Positions 40,234 through 52,162 of a stretch of DNA of 64,000 bases are shown here, piece by piece. The stretch comes from Trichomonas vaginalis G3 (lineage: Eukaryota > Parabasalia > Trichomonadida > Trichomonadidae), in the NCBI RefSeq assembly GCF_026262505.1, contig NC_067206.1:22211896-22275895 (forward strand). Direction: 5' to 3'. The notes beneath the pieces were generated by a model, which saw nothing but the letters and a program-made list of their open reading frames with translations, did no database searches and was not told the origin of the DNA. A program made the translations under genes and the position numbers. Every line of letters starts with the position of its first letter. Positions within the stretch are counted from its first letter, which is position 1.

Positions 40234-42755
40234 TTATTTCTTAGGAAAGTCTAAGTTTTGTAATAGATAAATTGCTTTTTGTGTCTCTTCTTCATCAATT
40301 TCTGGATGTTGATTCTCAGGTGGCGGACTAATTAAAACATCATGGGCAATATCAAACCATTGTTTTAGTTCGTTGGCAGAAGGAAAATGATCTTCTTGTA
40401 TTGGCGTTATTAATGATTGAAAATCATCAGTTGATTCTGCATTTTGGGAATTTTCCAAATTTTCATTTGGAAAATTTGAATTTTGAGATTGAATTCCTTG
40501 AGATGTAGAATCTGTAGTTGTAGAGTTTTCTGTAGAAGAAGAGGAATTTGAGTTTGCGAATTGTAGTATGTCATTGAAATTCTCATAAAGAGGTGTTTTG
40601 GCCATCGGCACTTTTTGTAACTGTGTTTCGTATGCTTGAGATGGGCAATAGCCCCTATTTTCTGAAAAAGGAACTGGAGCTTTTATTTCAATAATTTGAT
40701 CCAGTTTTTGTCTTAAAATTTCCACTCCATTACGCGGAAAATCTTTGCTGTAAGGTTCAAAAACACTTAATGGTTGTGTGTGATTGTATTTTATTAATCT
40801 TCCCCAAACTGAAAATACCTGATCTTCGTGCCAACCAACTAAATACATAAGATCGGTCGTAATACTGGCAATATCTTCATCTGTGAATATATATTGGGAC
40901 TTAATATCTTCTGGCATCTCCTCGACATTTGCCATATTTGCTCCTGAATTATCAAGTCTGCATTCTGACACAAGACGATCAAAATTTTGTTCACGGTAGG
41001 TTTGGTTCATTACCAAATGCGCTCCCGCACTCATCAAATCTTTAACTTCTTTTTTTGAATGCGCAAATTTTCGGAATAAGGCAAATAAATGTTCAACCGG
41101 AAGGGTTGTGAGATGTTGAAAATTTATATTCGGGAATTCCTCTAAAAATCCATAAAGAGTGAGAAGAGATGTCGCCATTTTCAGAAGATGCATTCTTCTG
41201 GCAAAAAGATAACCTTTGAATTTGAGACGATGATCTGGTGTCTCTATATTAGGAAGTCTATCAGTGACTCCGACCACATCTTGCAATCTGAGAAAGAAAT
41301 GCAAGATGAAAAAAGCAAGTTTGAACATTGACAATCTTGCTTCAACTGGTAATATGGTATTTCGGACTCCCTCAAACCAAAGTGCAAGTGGAAGGAGCCA
41401 AGTTGCTTCAGTGTAGCAATTATTATCTAGCATATCCTTGACGGTTTGAACGTTAAAGATTGTTACAGGATATTTGTCATTGAGTGTGGTAGACTTATCA
41501 CAGTTGTTAATTGCATCTCCAAGTTTGGAAAATAATCTAATTTTTGTAATATCGACGTGCAGCGTTGGATCATAAGGTTGCAAAAAGATTAACTTATTGG
41601 GGAAAATTAATAACGTTCTGAGGTTTTTGCCTATATGAACGACGTCCGCGATGAAGATAATCTTAAGATCTTGGAATTTTGCACTTTTAAGGACTTCTAC
41701 TAATCCATCAAAGCCAGTAACTAGGCTGTACCAATGGTGAAAGAATATCTGATAAACAAAATCGTAAGATTTGTCACCATCAGTTGTAAAAACTGGAACA
41801 TTCAGTGTTTTCTGAACTGTAGCAATGTAATCCAAGATTTCACTCATAATTCCAGATGCAAGACCATTTGTATGTTGTATTATATGCAAACATATTGATG
41901 GACCTTTGCAATCTAATGGCATCAAATATAATGCAAATAAGTCCTCGATTTGATCGTCATGGCCGGACTTCTTCCATAATTTGCCTGTGATTGCATCTAT
42001 TCCAATGCAAAAATGGCATTGTTCACGTAATTCCTCATCTGTATATGGATATAATTCCCTGAATCTGAGGAATACTGGGAGTGAAGATGATTTTGAAAGC
42101 AAAAGTTCCTTCCATGCTGCAATATCTTTACCAAAGACTCGAAATAGAGTTGCTTTTGATGGCAACATAAGTTTCTGTCTTGCCAACAAATATTCTGAGG
42201 GTTGTTGCAATACAACATAAAGGCAAATTGAAGTGTCTCCGCATAGTATCGTCGGCTCTTTGAGTTTGGAAAATTTAAATTATATAACATGTTATTAATG
42301 ATAACACACGTTAATTTATCTGCAAACGGAGGGTACTTAAATAATGGGGTATAATCATCTAATAATATTTCGCTTAAACTCAAGGATTCATCACCATTTG
42401 TTTCATCTTCATCTTGATCATCAGAATCATCTTCATTGTCATTGAGAGTTTCAAGATCTGCCTTTTCTGCTTCTTGTTCTAATTCGTCTGCAGTTCCATC
42501 TTGTATTTTTCTTTGTTCATTGATTTTTTTCATTTGCAGAGATCTTTGATAGCTTAGAGCACGGTTTTTGGAAGCTGCAATCATTGATTTAATAGTATTC
42601 TCTTGTAATAGTTTTGATTGATTGGGACTTGTTTGATAATCTGCGATATTATTATAAATAACACCAGGAAGTTTTTCTTTAATAAGCTTTTCAAGCTTCT
42701 TAAATGTGGCAATATCTACACATGATAAATTAATTTCTATCTTCTCACTGTTCAT
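40234..42755 (-). pseudogene. P-element/THAP9-like transposase gene, one frame break
   Basis: A gene of about 840 codons. The ATG at 42755 (MNSEKIEINLSCVDIATFKK) is chosen because TCATTTT lies 17 bp upstream. The N-terminal part has a helical region and an acidic stretch (DNEDDSDDQDEDETNGDES). The core has CHFCIGIDAITGKLWKK, VPVFTTDGDKSYDFVYQIFF, IADVVHIGKNLRTLL and LPVEHLFALFRKFAHSKK, recalling P-element-type RNase-H-fold transposases. The C-terminus is Ser/Asn-rich. The two long frames overlap at 41997-42210, and coding character switches between them near 42200, indicating one frameshift. No TIRs were found around it, so the family call is tentative. Confidence 0.55.
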
Positions 42756-42770
42756 AATGATTTGTGGGAA

Positions 42771-42777
42771 AATGATT
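42771..42777 (-). promoter_or_regulatory. Initiator-like site of P-like gene
   Basis: TCATTTT on the minus strand. The predicted first transcribed base at 42773 leaves an 18-nt 5' UTR. A foldback element starts 39 bp upstream of it. Confidence 0.5.
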
Positions 42778-43389
42778 AAGTGGCCGAACACTTAAAGCAT
42801 TTCTTTTTCGTTTTATATCAAAACAGATTTAGATAGCTTAAAACAATATAGTTTACTCATAAATACATCTTGATAATTCACTTCTTCAATTTTCATAATC
42901 TTATATCCTGACCTATATCCTCTTATAAACCATATTTCTACTGAGATCTTCTTAAAGCATCTTTTTATCCCTATCTACGCCTCGAAACCCTATTTTTCCG
43001 GAATATGAATCTTCGGGTCTCGCTGATTCGATTTCTGCAGTCAGATCGTAAAAATACCCACTACATAGCCTGATAATCTCAATTTAAGTTCCTTAATTTT
43101 TTTGAAAAAAAAATTAAAACACCCTTATCAAACATCATGCTCATTTTTACGAATTTCATTTTTCCTTTAAGTTTAAAATATACGCTTTTTAGCATGTTTA
43201 TAATACATTTTCAATTTACATTTACATTTTTATTTTTGAATTGTTTATTTATATTTCCGTTTGAACAATAATATTTATTGAAAATTGTGAGAGAAACGGA
43301 TATAATAAAAAACACCATACAACAAAATTCACTTTTTTTCATACTTACGCGGATCACTCCTTTTCGGCCCAATATGCCGGAAATGATAA

Positions 43390-43660
43390 AACTCTCAGAT
43401 CTAGTTGCTAAGATCCAAACTCTCGACTCTCAAATCTACTTCCTCAGATCTTGTTGCTAAGATCTAAACTCTCGACTCTCAAATCTACTTCCTCAGATCT
43501 TGTTGCTAAGATCCAAACTCTCGACTCTCAAATCTACTTCCTCAGATCTTGTTGCTAAGATCCAAACTCTCGACTCTCAAATCTACTTCCTCAGATCTTG
43601 TTGCTAAGATCTACTTCCTCAGATCTTTTTGATAAGATCTACTTTTAATGTTTAAGCACT
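43390..43660. repeat. 49-bp tandem repeat array, left arm
   Basis: About four copies of a 49-bp unit containing CTCTCGACTCTCAAATCTAC and TTCCTCAGATCTTGTTGCTA, followed by degenerate partial units. Adjacent copies are nearly identical, differing mainly at AGATCC/AGATCT. Confidence 0.9.
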
Positions 43661-45634
43661 CAGATCTCATTTTTAAAATATCTGCACCAAATTCTTAATC
43701 TGATAATTTTCATGTGTAACCAATGTTTCCCAATCCCTTTGCCATACCCTACTAATCGCAAATTCATTCCCTTTAATTTTGTATTAAATTTAAATTCCAA
43801 TCTTAATTTCTACATTATTTATGCTAACCCTTTAAATTTTGTTCTTATTTATTCACCCTCAGATACAAATTTATTTAGAATGTATTCCTCTGAGGTCTAT
43901 ATTTGTATTCGAAAATAAAATCTTTAAAACTCTCTAAGTTATCATTTTCTCTTCAGATATCTAATATTTTTCTAATGACATAACTACTTTGGACGCATAT
44001 CCAAATTCCAAAAAAAATATGGAAAAAATAAAAATGAAATTGAAAAATACAATTTTTGATATGTAAAAAGAGATTTTGAAAAAAATTGGGAAAAAGAGTA
44101 TCTAATAAAATTGTTTGAGATCTATGTAGACATAGTTTTTACAGTAAAAAATCAATAATATTGAAATTGATCTGAATATATCTTTTTTTAAGTTTGAATG
44201 CATTAATCTCAAAGCATTTGATAAAATACTGGTTTTATTTCAAAATTCTAAATACCCAGATTTGCCTTACTTTTACCACCTCTCTAAAGCTGGGGACACC
44301 GCCTATCGTTGGGACTCGCTATTAAATAGAACCACCAAGGGTATTTTTCGAACCGCCTGTGTAGCGTAGTGGAAACATCCGACATAATGATTCATTATGC
44401 CAAAGTTTGATTCCCATTTAGCCAATTTTTTTCTTTTTTGGATCATGAATTTTTTTTTGGGTCACTATAAGATTTGTTTCATGTTCTAAATCTGCTGCAT
44501 ATGTAATCTATTTTTATTTACCTATTTTTTAAAAATCTATTGGATTGCCAAATTTGAATATATTTAAAATCATAAAACTCCAAAAAAACTATAAATATAT
44601 GTTTTATGCATAGTGCCGATACTCAAATATCAGATTACTTAGATCCATGAATAATATCCGAATTTTTTTTCTTAAAATTAAATTTCAAAACTTCTTGCAA
44701 TCTTATTCTTCATCAATTGTAAATTTTTAAAACCATTTTTTAAAATAATTTTGCGTAAATTTTATTCTCATGTTGTTTTAATCGAAAATTGATACATTTT
44801 CAAAAAAATAATATTGACTTATGAAATTCATTTTTAAGGTGAAATAGTATTGTTTTTATTAAAGTATATGAATAATATATAAAAAATTAATGAATAATAT
44901 AAGCAGATTTTTAGTTTACAAAACAAATATGAGCAACGCAATTTCAAACTTTTGCTGGCAATTTCGATATTGCTCAAGTTTGTAGTATTTGTGATACCTA
45001 TAACATCGGCTTAATCAAAATTCGATTTTTCTTATGAGTTATTGAGAAAATTTGATTGCAATGAGAAGGATTTCGACGTTTTTGATAAACTAAGAGCTGA
45101 GCTTTAGGGGTTCAGTTCATTTATGGCTGTAGTTTGATGCGTAGATCTCTTTTTTATTGTAAATTCTTTCAGCATGGAGATCGAGAATGAATCTTTTGAG
45201 AACTTTATGAGTTTTTACACCCGTAAAGAGGTCCTTCGAGGAAAGATAGTCCAGACTACATGAAGATGTGGGTTAACCAAAAAAATCCGATGGTTTCCCC
45301 ATATTCATGTAGATCTTCGAAAAAATGAGCACCAAAAAAGCCAAAAAAATAGGCTTTTTATTGGATTTGTACACTAGATCAATAACCTATTTAGGATCTG
45401 ACACTCTTTTTAGCCAGAGATATGAGGTCCTTTCTAGGAAAACGATCTATTCATCCATAAAAAAAAGAATTATCGTTTTCCCCAGAAATTACATGGGGAG
45501 TGGTAAAAGTAAGGAAAATCTGGGTAATTTGTAATTAGATCTTTATGATGTAATTTAATTTTAAACAAGTACAGATAAAGAGAATCATAATAAAGGTGAT
45601 CTATATTGCTGAAGTAAAATTGAGTATAATAGAT
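43661..45634. other. Non-coding centre of the foldback element
   Basis: About 2 kb of AT-rich DNA. Small open frames (for example near 43712 and 45325) show no domain. A tRNA-like stretch with A- and B-box-like sequences is at 44350-44425. Confidence 0.5.
44350..44425 (+). other. tRNA-like sequence (A/B boxes)
   Basis: TGTAGCGTAGTGGAAACATC resembles a D-arm/A-box, CATAATG-att-CATTATG forms a stem where an anticodon arm would be, and AAAGTTTGATTCCC resembles a T-arm/B-box, followed by a T tract. The acceptor stem does not pair, so it is at best a tRNA-derived relic. Confidence 0.3.
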
Positions 45635-46225
45635 CGATCTTAGCAACAAGATCTGAGGAAGTAGATTTGAGAGTCGAGAGTTTAGATCTTAGCAACAAGA
45701 TCTGAGGAAGTAGATTTGAGAGTCGAGAGTTTGGATCTTAGCAACAAGATCTGAGGAAGTAGATTTGAGAGTCGAGAGTTTGGATCTTAGCAACAAGATC
45801 TGAGGAAGTAGATTTGAGAGTCGAGAGTTTGGATCTTAGCAACAAGATCTGAGGAAGTAGATTTGAGAGTCGAGAGTTTGGATCTTAGCAACAAGATCTG
45901 AGGAAGTAGATTTGAGAGTCGAGAGTTTGGATCTTAGCAACAAGATCTGAGGAAGTAGATTTGAGAGTCGAGAGTTTGGATCTTAGCAACAAGATCTGAG
46001 GAAGTAGATTTGAGAGTCGAGAGTTTGGATCTTAGCAACAAGATCTGAGGAAATAGATTTGAGAGTCGAGAGTTTGGATCTTAGCAACAAGATCTGAGGA
46101 AGTAGATCTTAGCAACAAGATCTGAGGAAGTAGATTTGAGAGTCGAGAGTTTGGATCTTAGCAACAAGATCTGAGGAAGTAGATTTGAGAGTCGAGAGTA
46201 TGGATCTTAGCAACTAGATCTGAGA
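45635..46225. repeat. 49-bp tandem repeat array, right arm
   Basis: About eleven copies of the same 49-bp unit in inverse orientation (GAGGAAGTAGATTTGAGAGT within each). One shortened unit lies near 46105. It is larger than the left array, so the arrays expanded independently. Confidence 0.9.
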
Positions 46226-46807
46226 GTTTTATCATTTCCGGCATATTGGGCCGAAAAGGAGTGATCCGCGTAAATATGAAAAAAAGTGAATTTTGTTGTA
46301 TGGTGTTTTTTATTATATCCGTTTCTCTCACAATTTTCAATAAATATTATTGTTCAAACGGAAATATAAATAAACAATTCAAAAATAAAAATGTAAATGT
46401 AAATTGAAAATGTATTATAAACATGCTAAAAAGCGTATATTTTAAACTTAAAGGAAAAATGAAATTCGTAAAAATGAGCATGATGTTTGATAAGGGTGTT
46501 TTAATTTTTTTTCAAAAAAATTAAGGAACTTAAATTGAGATTATCAGGCTATGTAGTGGTATTTTTACGATCTGACTGCAGAAATCGAATCAGCGAGACC
46601 CGAAGATTCATATTCCGCCGGAAAAATAGGGTTTCGAGGCGTAGATAGGGATAAAAAGATGCTTTAAGAAGATCTCAGTAGAAATATGGTTTATAAGAGG
46701 ATATAGGTCAGGATATAAGATTATGAAAATTGAAGAAGTGAATTATCAAGATGTATTTATGAGTAAACTATATTGTTTTAAGCTATCTAAATCTGTTTTG
46801 ATATAAA

Positions 46808-47915
46808 TTAAAGCGTATACTTATGCAAAATGCGAAATTTAAATTAATACTTTTTTTTTGCTATTTGGACACAAAGCTAACAATCCATCCAATAAATGAC
46901 GTATACCTAGCGAGATGAAGCATTTTAACATGAAAGACAAGAAAATCTGATTACTTGTGTTGAAAGTTTCTGTATTTCGTCTTCTTCCAAACACAGCGTT
47001 CAGATGCAGAAGAAAATGCAGCCGTAATGACGCAAAAAGACACTAAAATAAATTAGAGAATTTCTGTAAAGTTTTTACTGAGCTTTGTTATTGAACCCGA
47101 ATTTGTTGCTGAGTGACAGGATATTAAATCTACGACATTCATGAGTAATTGTTATCAATTTGTCAATAAATTATGTTGAAGATGGTTTAAATGTCTTCAA
47201 AGGCATGAAATTAGATCCTAAATTTGTTTGAGTTAATAAAAGAGAACAAATGTTGAAAGAGTTGTCATATTGCCTACAAAATTTTCAAACATTTGCATTG
47301 AGACAATGTGAAAAAATGATGTCCAAAATACCTTTACTAAAATATTTTTAATTTGAATCATAACAAGGAAAAACAATAATGGCAGAATAAGAAAAAAAAA
47401 ACAAAAATGTTATGATTTGAACAGTTGCCTTTTAGATTCAAAAAGATCATAGCGTTACCAACCACTACACTACCTTCCTTTCCGATAAAAAGCTGAATAA
47501 TTAGTATTTAATTAATTCTCCAGCTTGGGGATTTGCGGCTTTTCCAAAATCTGTTATGATAGTTCTATATAGCAATTGATATATAATATGTTTTTTCCAA
47601 TCAAATAGTTTTTTAGTCCAGATAAATTTTTTAAAATTTCAAAGTCTTTCCATTCTACTAACGCTCTTCACATCCATATCCTTTACCATATATCTAATAT
47701 AACGCCTTATTTTAATTCCCATGTTTACGATTTATTTGTCGAAAAACTGTCTTGCCCATTAACATCTCGGAAAAATTTTCGACTTTTTGAATGGCCGTTT
47801 TCAAGATCTCAAAAACTGTGGGATATTTTTTACAAAGATAATCGACATTTATTTACCACATATGTGTACTATACAATGCACCTGGTTTCATCCAATTTTT
47901 ACCGTCAGTTTTCTC
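46808..47915. other. AT-rich intergenic region
   Basis: About 1.1 kb between the foldback element and the MULE. No gene, RNA or repeat is recognised. Confidence 0.5.
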
Positions 47916-47924
47916 GTGAGACTA

Positions 47925-48055
47925 GGGCGCGTAAAGGGTTGGCGTCCTAAGGCGTCCTGATGTAAACTATTCAATTTTTGAGAAGTTTACGACATAATTG
48001 AATAGTTTATGGCGTCCTGAGAGGAGATTTCAATGGGTATGGCGTCCTAAAAAAT
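47925..48055. repeat. Left TIR region of the MULE
   Basis: Begins GGGCGCGTAAAGGGTTGGCG and contains four GGCGTCCT motifs interspersed with ATTCAATT and AGTTTAC stretches. The partner at 54350-54482 has the same motifs in inverse order with indels. Confidence 0.8.
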
Positions 48056-48689
48056 AGAAGAAAATGATTTTTTCTCGATTTTTCTAGAAATTGAATTTTT
48101 TAAAAAAGAAAAAAATCAAAACGTATACATTCAAGAAAGACTATAAATGAAGATTTTTCTATTTTTTTCATTCTAAAACATCTTTTTTTGGATAATTTTT
48201 TTTAATAAATATGTAAGAAAGATTGAAGAAAAAGTAAATTTACTTTAAGAAAATTCGTTTTACATGATGTAAGACCCATAACAACTATAAATATTCAATT
48301 ATTTAAAATAAAAAAAGAAAAACAGATTAAATGTATCTCACATCAAAATCCATTGACCTAAGGATGTTAAGTTTCTGTTTTTAAAAGTTGATATTTTTTT
48401 TTTAATTTTAAGAAAATTAATAGCATGTTATTAGACAATAGGAGTGTAATGATATTGACTAAACAGAAATGAGAGAATAGAGATATAATTTTGATAAGCA
48501 ATATTGCGAACAAATTCTGAAGTAAAATCGCGATCAATAATTGAAAATTACGATCATGTACTGAAAAATGACGATCGAATTGAATGAATAGAATTATATC
48601 TAAGAAAAAATAAATTGTATTTAGAAGATGAACAAAGAAAGGTGTATGCTAAAAATCATTTAACAATAAATGGAAATAAAACGAAATTG

Positions 48690-48838
48690 TTAAGGGTGCC
48701 CTATAACGATAATGTAAACATCACAAAATTAACCTTATTAGAACTCGAATGAATGGATTATCCAGATTCTAGTTCTCAATATAATAGCCTTAAAAGTGCT
48801 TTTCTGAGGGTGGTCTATCGTCTATAGGGCACCCTTAA
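48690..48838. mobile_element. 149-bp MITE inside the MULE
   Basis: Termini TTAAGGGTGCCCTATA and the inverted TATAGGGCACCCTTAA, with internal ACGATA/CTATCG-like continuation. TTAA, or TA, is present at both ends. It could be a TA-duplicating mariner-type MITE with TIR AGGGTGCCC, close in its first bases to the mariner at 100-1399, or a TTAA-type element. Confidence 0.7.
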
Positions 48839-48929
48839 AAGAAAAAAATGAAAATTGTTAAATAATATATTATTTTTTAGTCATAAGAACAAAAATATAG
48901 TAGTTATAAAAGGAATTAGACTTCATATA

Positions 48930-49430
48930 TCAATTCTTTTTCTCTGTAGATGTGGAACGTTTGCTTTTCGATCTCTTTCGATGAACTTGAAAATATAAGT
49001 TATTATCGCTGAGAATCCTTTCCGAAATAGGAGCTTTACGTTTAGGAGGATTGTCGGATGAATTTTGTTTTTTATTGTTTGATTTTGTTGTTATGGAAGA
49101 TTTTTTCTTATTTTTTTCAGAATTTTGCTTGCTATTAACTGAAACTTGTTTTGACGGCCCAACAATAGCATTTGTAGTAGGAAGAATTCCCAATAACAAG
49201 CGCATTTTCGATAATTGTTTTTCAATATGATCAAGAAGGTCCAGCTTATGTTCTAGATTACTAGACATTTGATTTGTAGAAGGATGGTTTTGATTTTCTG
49301 GTTCTAAATCTGTAGAGTCTGCAATATTTGAATTTTCGGAGCGAATTGGAGCATCTGAACCTTGATTTGTATCGGCTTGCTCAAAATTAGTTTGAATTGG
49401 AGTGGATTGATGCATGCTAAGATCAGTCAT
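48930..49430 (-). CDS. MULE accessory protein, Ser/Asn/Lys-rich
   Basis: 166 codons, one frame. The N-terminal half is polar and likely disordered. A short coiled coil lies at about residues 58-80 (LEHKLDLLDHIEKQLSKMRL). The C-terminal half is basic with nuclear-localisation-like clusters (PPKRKAPISER, HRKRSKSKRS). No known domain. It lies downstream of the transposase on the same strand, beyond the hairpin chain, so it may be a second MULE gene or the detached C-terminus of the transposase. Confidence 0.5.
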   Translation of the reverse strand: MTDLSMHQSTPIQTNFEQADTNQGSDAPIRSENSNIADSTDLEPENQNHPSTNQMSSNLEHKLDLLDHIEKQLSKMRLLLGILPTTNAIVGPSKQVSVNSKQNSEKNKKKSSITTKSNNKKQNSSDNPPKRKAPISERILSDNNLYFQVHRKRSKSKRSTSTEKKN

Positions 49431-49622
49431 AATGTAAACCTCTCAATTTTATTGTCGTGGGAAGTATCTCAATTCCTTCAAAAAAATTGAAAAACTATTT
49501 AATTTTAAAAATATAATACTTTTAATTAGTTAATTAATTGGAGATATTTTTAAAAAATCACTTTTGATAATACTTTTGAGAACTTTAATTAAAAAAATAT
49601 ATTCAAAAATATCCAGGATATC

Positions 49623-49937
49623 AAGAGGGAATTGTTCCTTATGAGGTATATAGTTATGATGTATACTCATAAGGAACAATTCCCTCCTTAAAACGAGAAA
49701 ACTTGTTCGAAATTGTTTATCATTTCGAACAAGTTTTCTCGTTTTTAATAGGAAACTAAAGGCTATGAGGCATGATTATATATTAGTGCCTCATAGCCTT
49801 TAGTTCCTAATAGATAGCTGGAAACTTTCTCCAAATGATAAGTTATTCAGAGAAAGTTTCTCAGCTATCAAGAGGGAATTGTTCCTTATGAGGTATATAG
49901 TTATGATGTATACCTCATAAGGAAAATTCCCTCCTTA
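49623..49937. repeat. Chain of five long hairpins
   Basis: Five adjacent inverted repeats. H1 at 49623-49689 has a ~21-bp core stem GAGGGAATTGTTCCTTATGA. H2 at 49690-49745 has a perfect 24-bp stem and an 8-nt loop. H3 at 49747-49811 has a stem around ACTAAAGGCTATGAGGCA with one bulge. H4 at 49813-49869 has a stem around GATAGCTG/GAAACTTTCTC with one bulge. H5 at 49870-49937 repeats H1 almost exactly. H1, H2, H3 and H4 have unrelated stem sequences. The chain is non-coding and sits between the two minus-strand MULE genes. Confidence 0.9.
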
Positions 49938-50301
49938 AAATCGTAGACATTTTTATACTTATTAATCAAATTCAAAATCATATCCTGAAAAGTTATTTTA
50001 TTAAAAATTTAGAATTTTAATAATATAGAGTTTGAATTTCATACAATACCTATATATTTTCATAATGGAATTTGAAAACCATTCAAAAGTTCTCAGAAAA
50101 CTTTTTTCATTAATTTTAAGAAATCTGAGTATTAAATTAAGTGATAAATTCGTTTGACACTACTTTAATTTTTAAATTCAAAAAATTATATGTGATTCTT
50201 AATGACTCAAAAAATTTTATTATAAAATAATATATAATATTAAAAATCCCAAAACATTTTTTACTTTACATAATCGTACTTCCTCGACGATTAATTTCCA
50301 C

Positions 50302-52107
50302 TCAATTTCTATCGTTGACCGAACTTAGCATGCAACAGGATGAATTAAAATCTGGATGATTTAATGTTTCATTAAATAATGCCATAATTTTTTCTCTTTT
50401 TTCATTAATAAACTTAGTGATCATTGTATCTTTATCTGTTAGATCGATCAATTTGAGTATATCTGCATCATGAACTGGAATATTTTCGAACAATGAACTC
50501 GATTCTATGGAACCATATGGAGAAATCTCGTTCTGAGCCAAAGAAATCACTTACGTTGTATTGTTTGATAGAAAAAATTGTTTTCTCAAGTTCTTTTTGA
50601 AAGCAGTCAAGAATATAATTTTTGTAGCTATCGTGATAACGGTTTTTATATGGCGCTCGATCTTCTGGTTATTTTTGATGGCGTTATATTTATCTAATTG
50701 GATTTGAGATATCTTCTTAATAGCTTCATAAATGTTTGGATGTTTTAACGAAGAAAATTCTGAATGCATACTCTCGAGGCAATCATTAGTGAATATTGCA
50801 GTTGCATTATATATTGAGATATTAAATTGTAGTGCGGCAACCAAACTTTGTTGAAATAATCAATATAATCTTTGATCGAATCAACTTTATTTTGATTAAT
50901 TATATGCATTGTAAGTACAAATTCTTCATGAGACATGAATGGAGTAATAGAATATAGCTTAAATAAAGAATTTTGTAAAGTATTGAAATTTTTTGTATAA
51001 AGTGCTACAAGTTTCCTGTGTAAAGCTTGTTTGAAATGAAATAGGCATCCAATTATACGGACTTTAGGGAAAATTTGTTGAAGTGCCTCTATCATTCCCT
51101 TTTCAAAATCACAATGAATTTGAATTAGCTTTGAAAATTGAATACCCTTGACAGTAAAAATATATTCAAATGCCTTCTTATAAGATTCAAATGTGCGGTT
51201 TTTCATGAATATAAATAAAAGTGGTAGATATTGATTTGTTGAAGGTTCACAAATCATAATTGTTAGCATCTGTCCTTTTTGAAAATGTTTTGGTGTAATT
51301 TTAAAAGTTCCATCGCAAAATAAATCTGTGGCTTCTTTTGCAAATTGAATTGCCTTCTCAAAACCAAAAAATCGTCTCACAATTTGCTTGAAAATCATGG
51401 CCAATGAAAAACTGCTCGCCATTTATTAAACAAAAATTAGCAATTTCATCGTCTGTAATTTTTTCTCCAACAGAAAATTTTCTGGACTTATTATAAACTT
51501 CCTGACCAATGAATCTTTAATTAATGGGTTTTCATCAGTACAACAGCAAGTTCTGTCATAAATTTTTTAATCTGCTGAAAAGTGCGTTGTCTTCAGAAAA
51601 TTTTGCCATTGCCTTATTGTATATTTCTGTCAGAGTCATTGATTTATGAAGATCATTTTTTTCATTTTGTAACTTTTTAAATTGTCTGCATTCGGGTATA
51701 TGTTCCTTTTGTAAATCTTCGGAAACTGAACTGTTCTCAATTTTAACTAAATAACGTGCTTGACAAGAATGATCGATGCAACGGTAGTAACGTTCAATAT
51801 TATTTGAATTAATAATATTTGTATGATCATGCGAATAAAGCATATCTTTGCGAACAATTGTATCAGGATATTTTCCAGTAACTGCGGGAATATTTTTAAC
51901 TGCAATATAACTAAAATATCTTCTGACAGCTTTAGATTCATTTTCGGCGTATTTAATATTAAAATATTGAAGAACTTGTTTGATTATATTCGTTTTTTCA
52001 TCTCTCGATGTTGATTTTTGGTATTTATCAGATTGTTCCCTGATAAATATTTTATTTTCGTCTGTAAAGTTTGCTCTTTTTTGATTAAATATAGATGATT
52101 TTCCCAT
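50302..52107 (-). pseudogene. MULE transposase, decayed
   Basis: The N-terminal part (from 52107, MGKSSIFNQKRANFTDENKI) holds a FLYWCH/WRKY-type zinc finger (YYRCIDHSCQARYLV, then HIPEC). The core has the MULE DDE domain: TDLFCDGTFKITP (first Asp), IQIHCDFEKGMIEAL (second Asp) and GCLFHFKQALHRKL, followed by helical C-terminal sequence. The frame is broken at least three times (near 51422-51556, near 50745-50844 and near 50550), so the enzyme is not functional. Confidence 0.8.
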
Positions 52108-52162
52108 TAAAAAATGAAATGATGCAAAATTTACGAAAACCGTTCGAAAATTGAATCAAAAA

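Larger units (their letters stand above)
42812..46807. mobile_element. 4.0-kb foldback element with inverted satellite arrays
   Basis: Both ends are long inverted repeats (left arm 42812 to about 43660, right arm about 45630 to 46807). They begin TTTATATCAAAACAGATTTA, and the outer ~570 bp are near-identical. The inner parts of the arms are tandem arrays of a 49-bp unit in opposite orientation: about 4 units left (43390-43660) and about 11 right (45635-46225). The centre (43660-45630) has no convincing gene. It is non-autonomous. TTAAAGC occurs next to both ends (42792-42798 and 46808-46814), but on the left it is 13 bp away from the TIR, so the target duplication is unproven. Confidence 0.8.

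Noticed and set aside
43278-43460. 60-codon frame present in both arms of the foldback element
   Set aside because: It runs from the TIR into the satellite repeat, has no domain, and is duplicated only because the arms are inverted copies.
45325-45534. 69-codon frame in the centre of the foldback element
   Set aside because: Lys/Ser-rich with no domain and no similarity recognised. It is likely chance.
43390-46225. CRISPR-like array
   Set aside because: The 49-bp repeats are contiguous with no variable spacers and lie in a eukaryotic foldback element, so they are tandem satellites.
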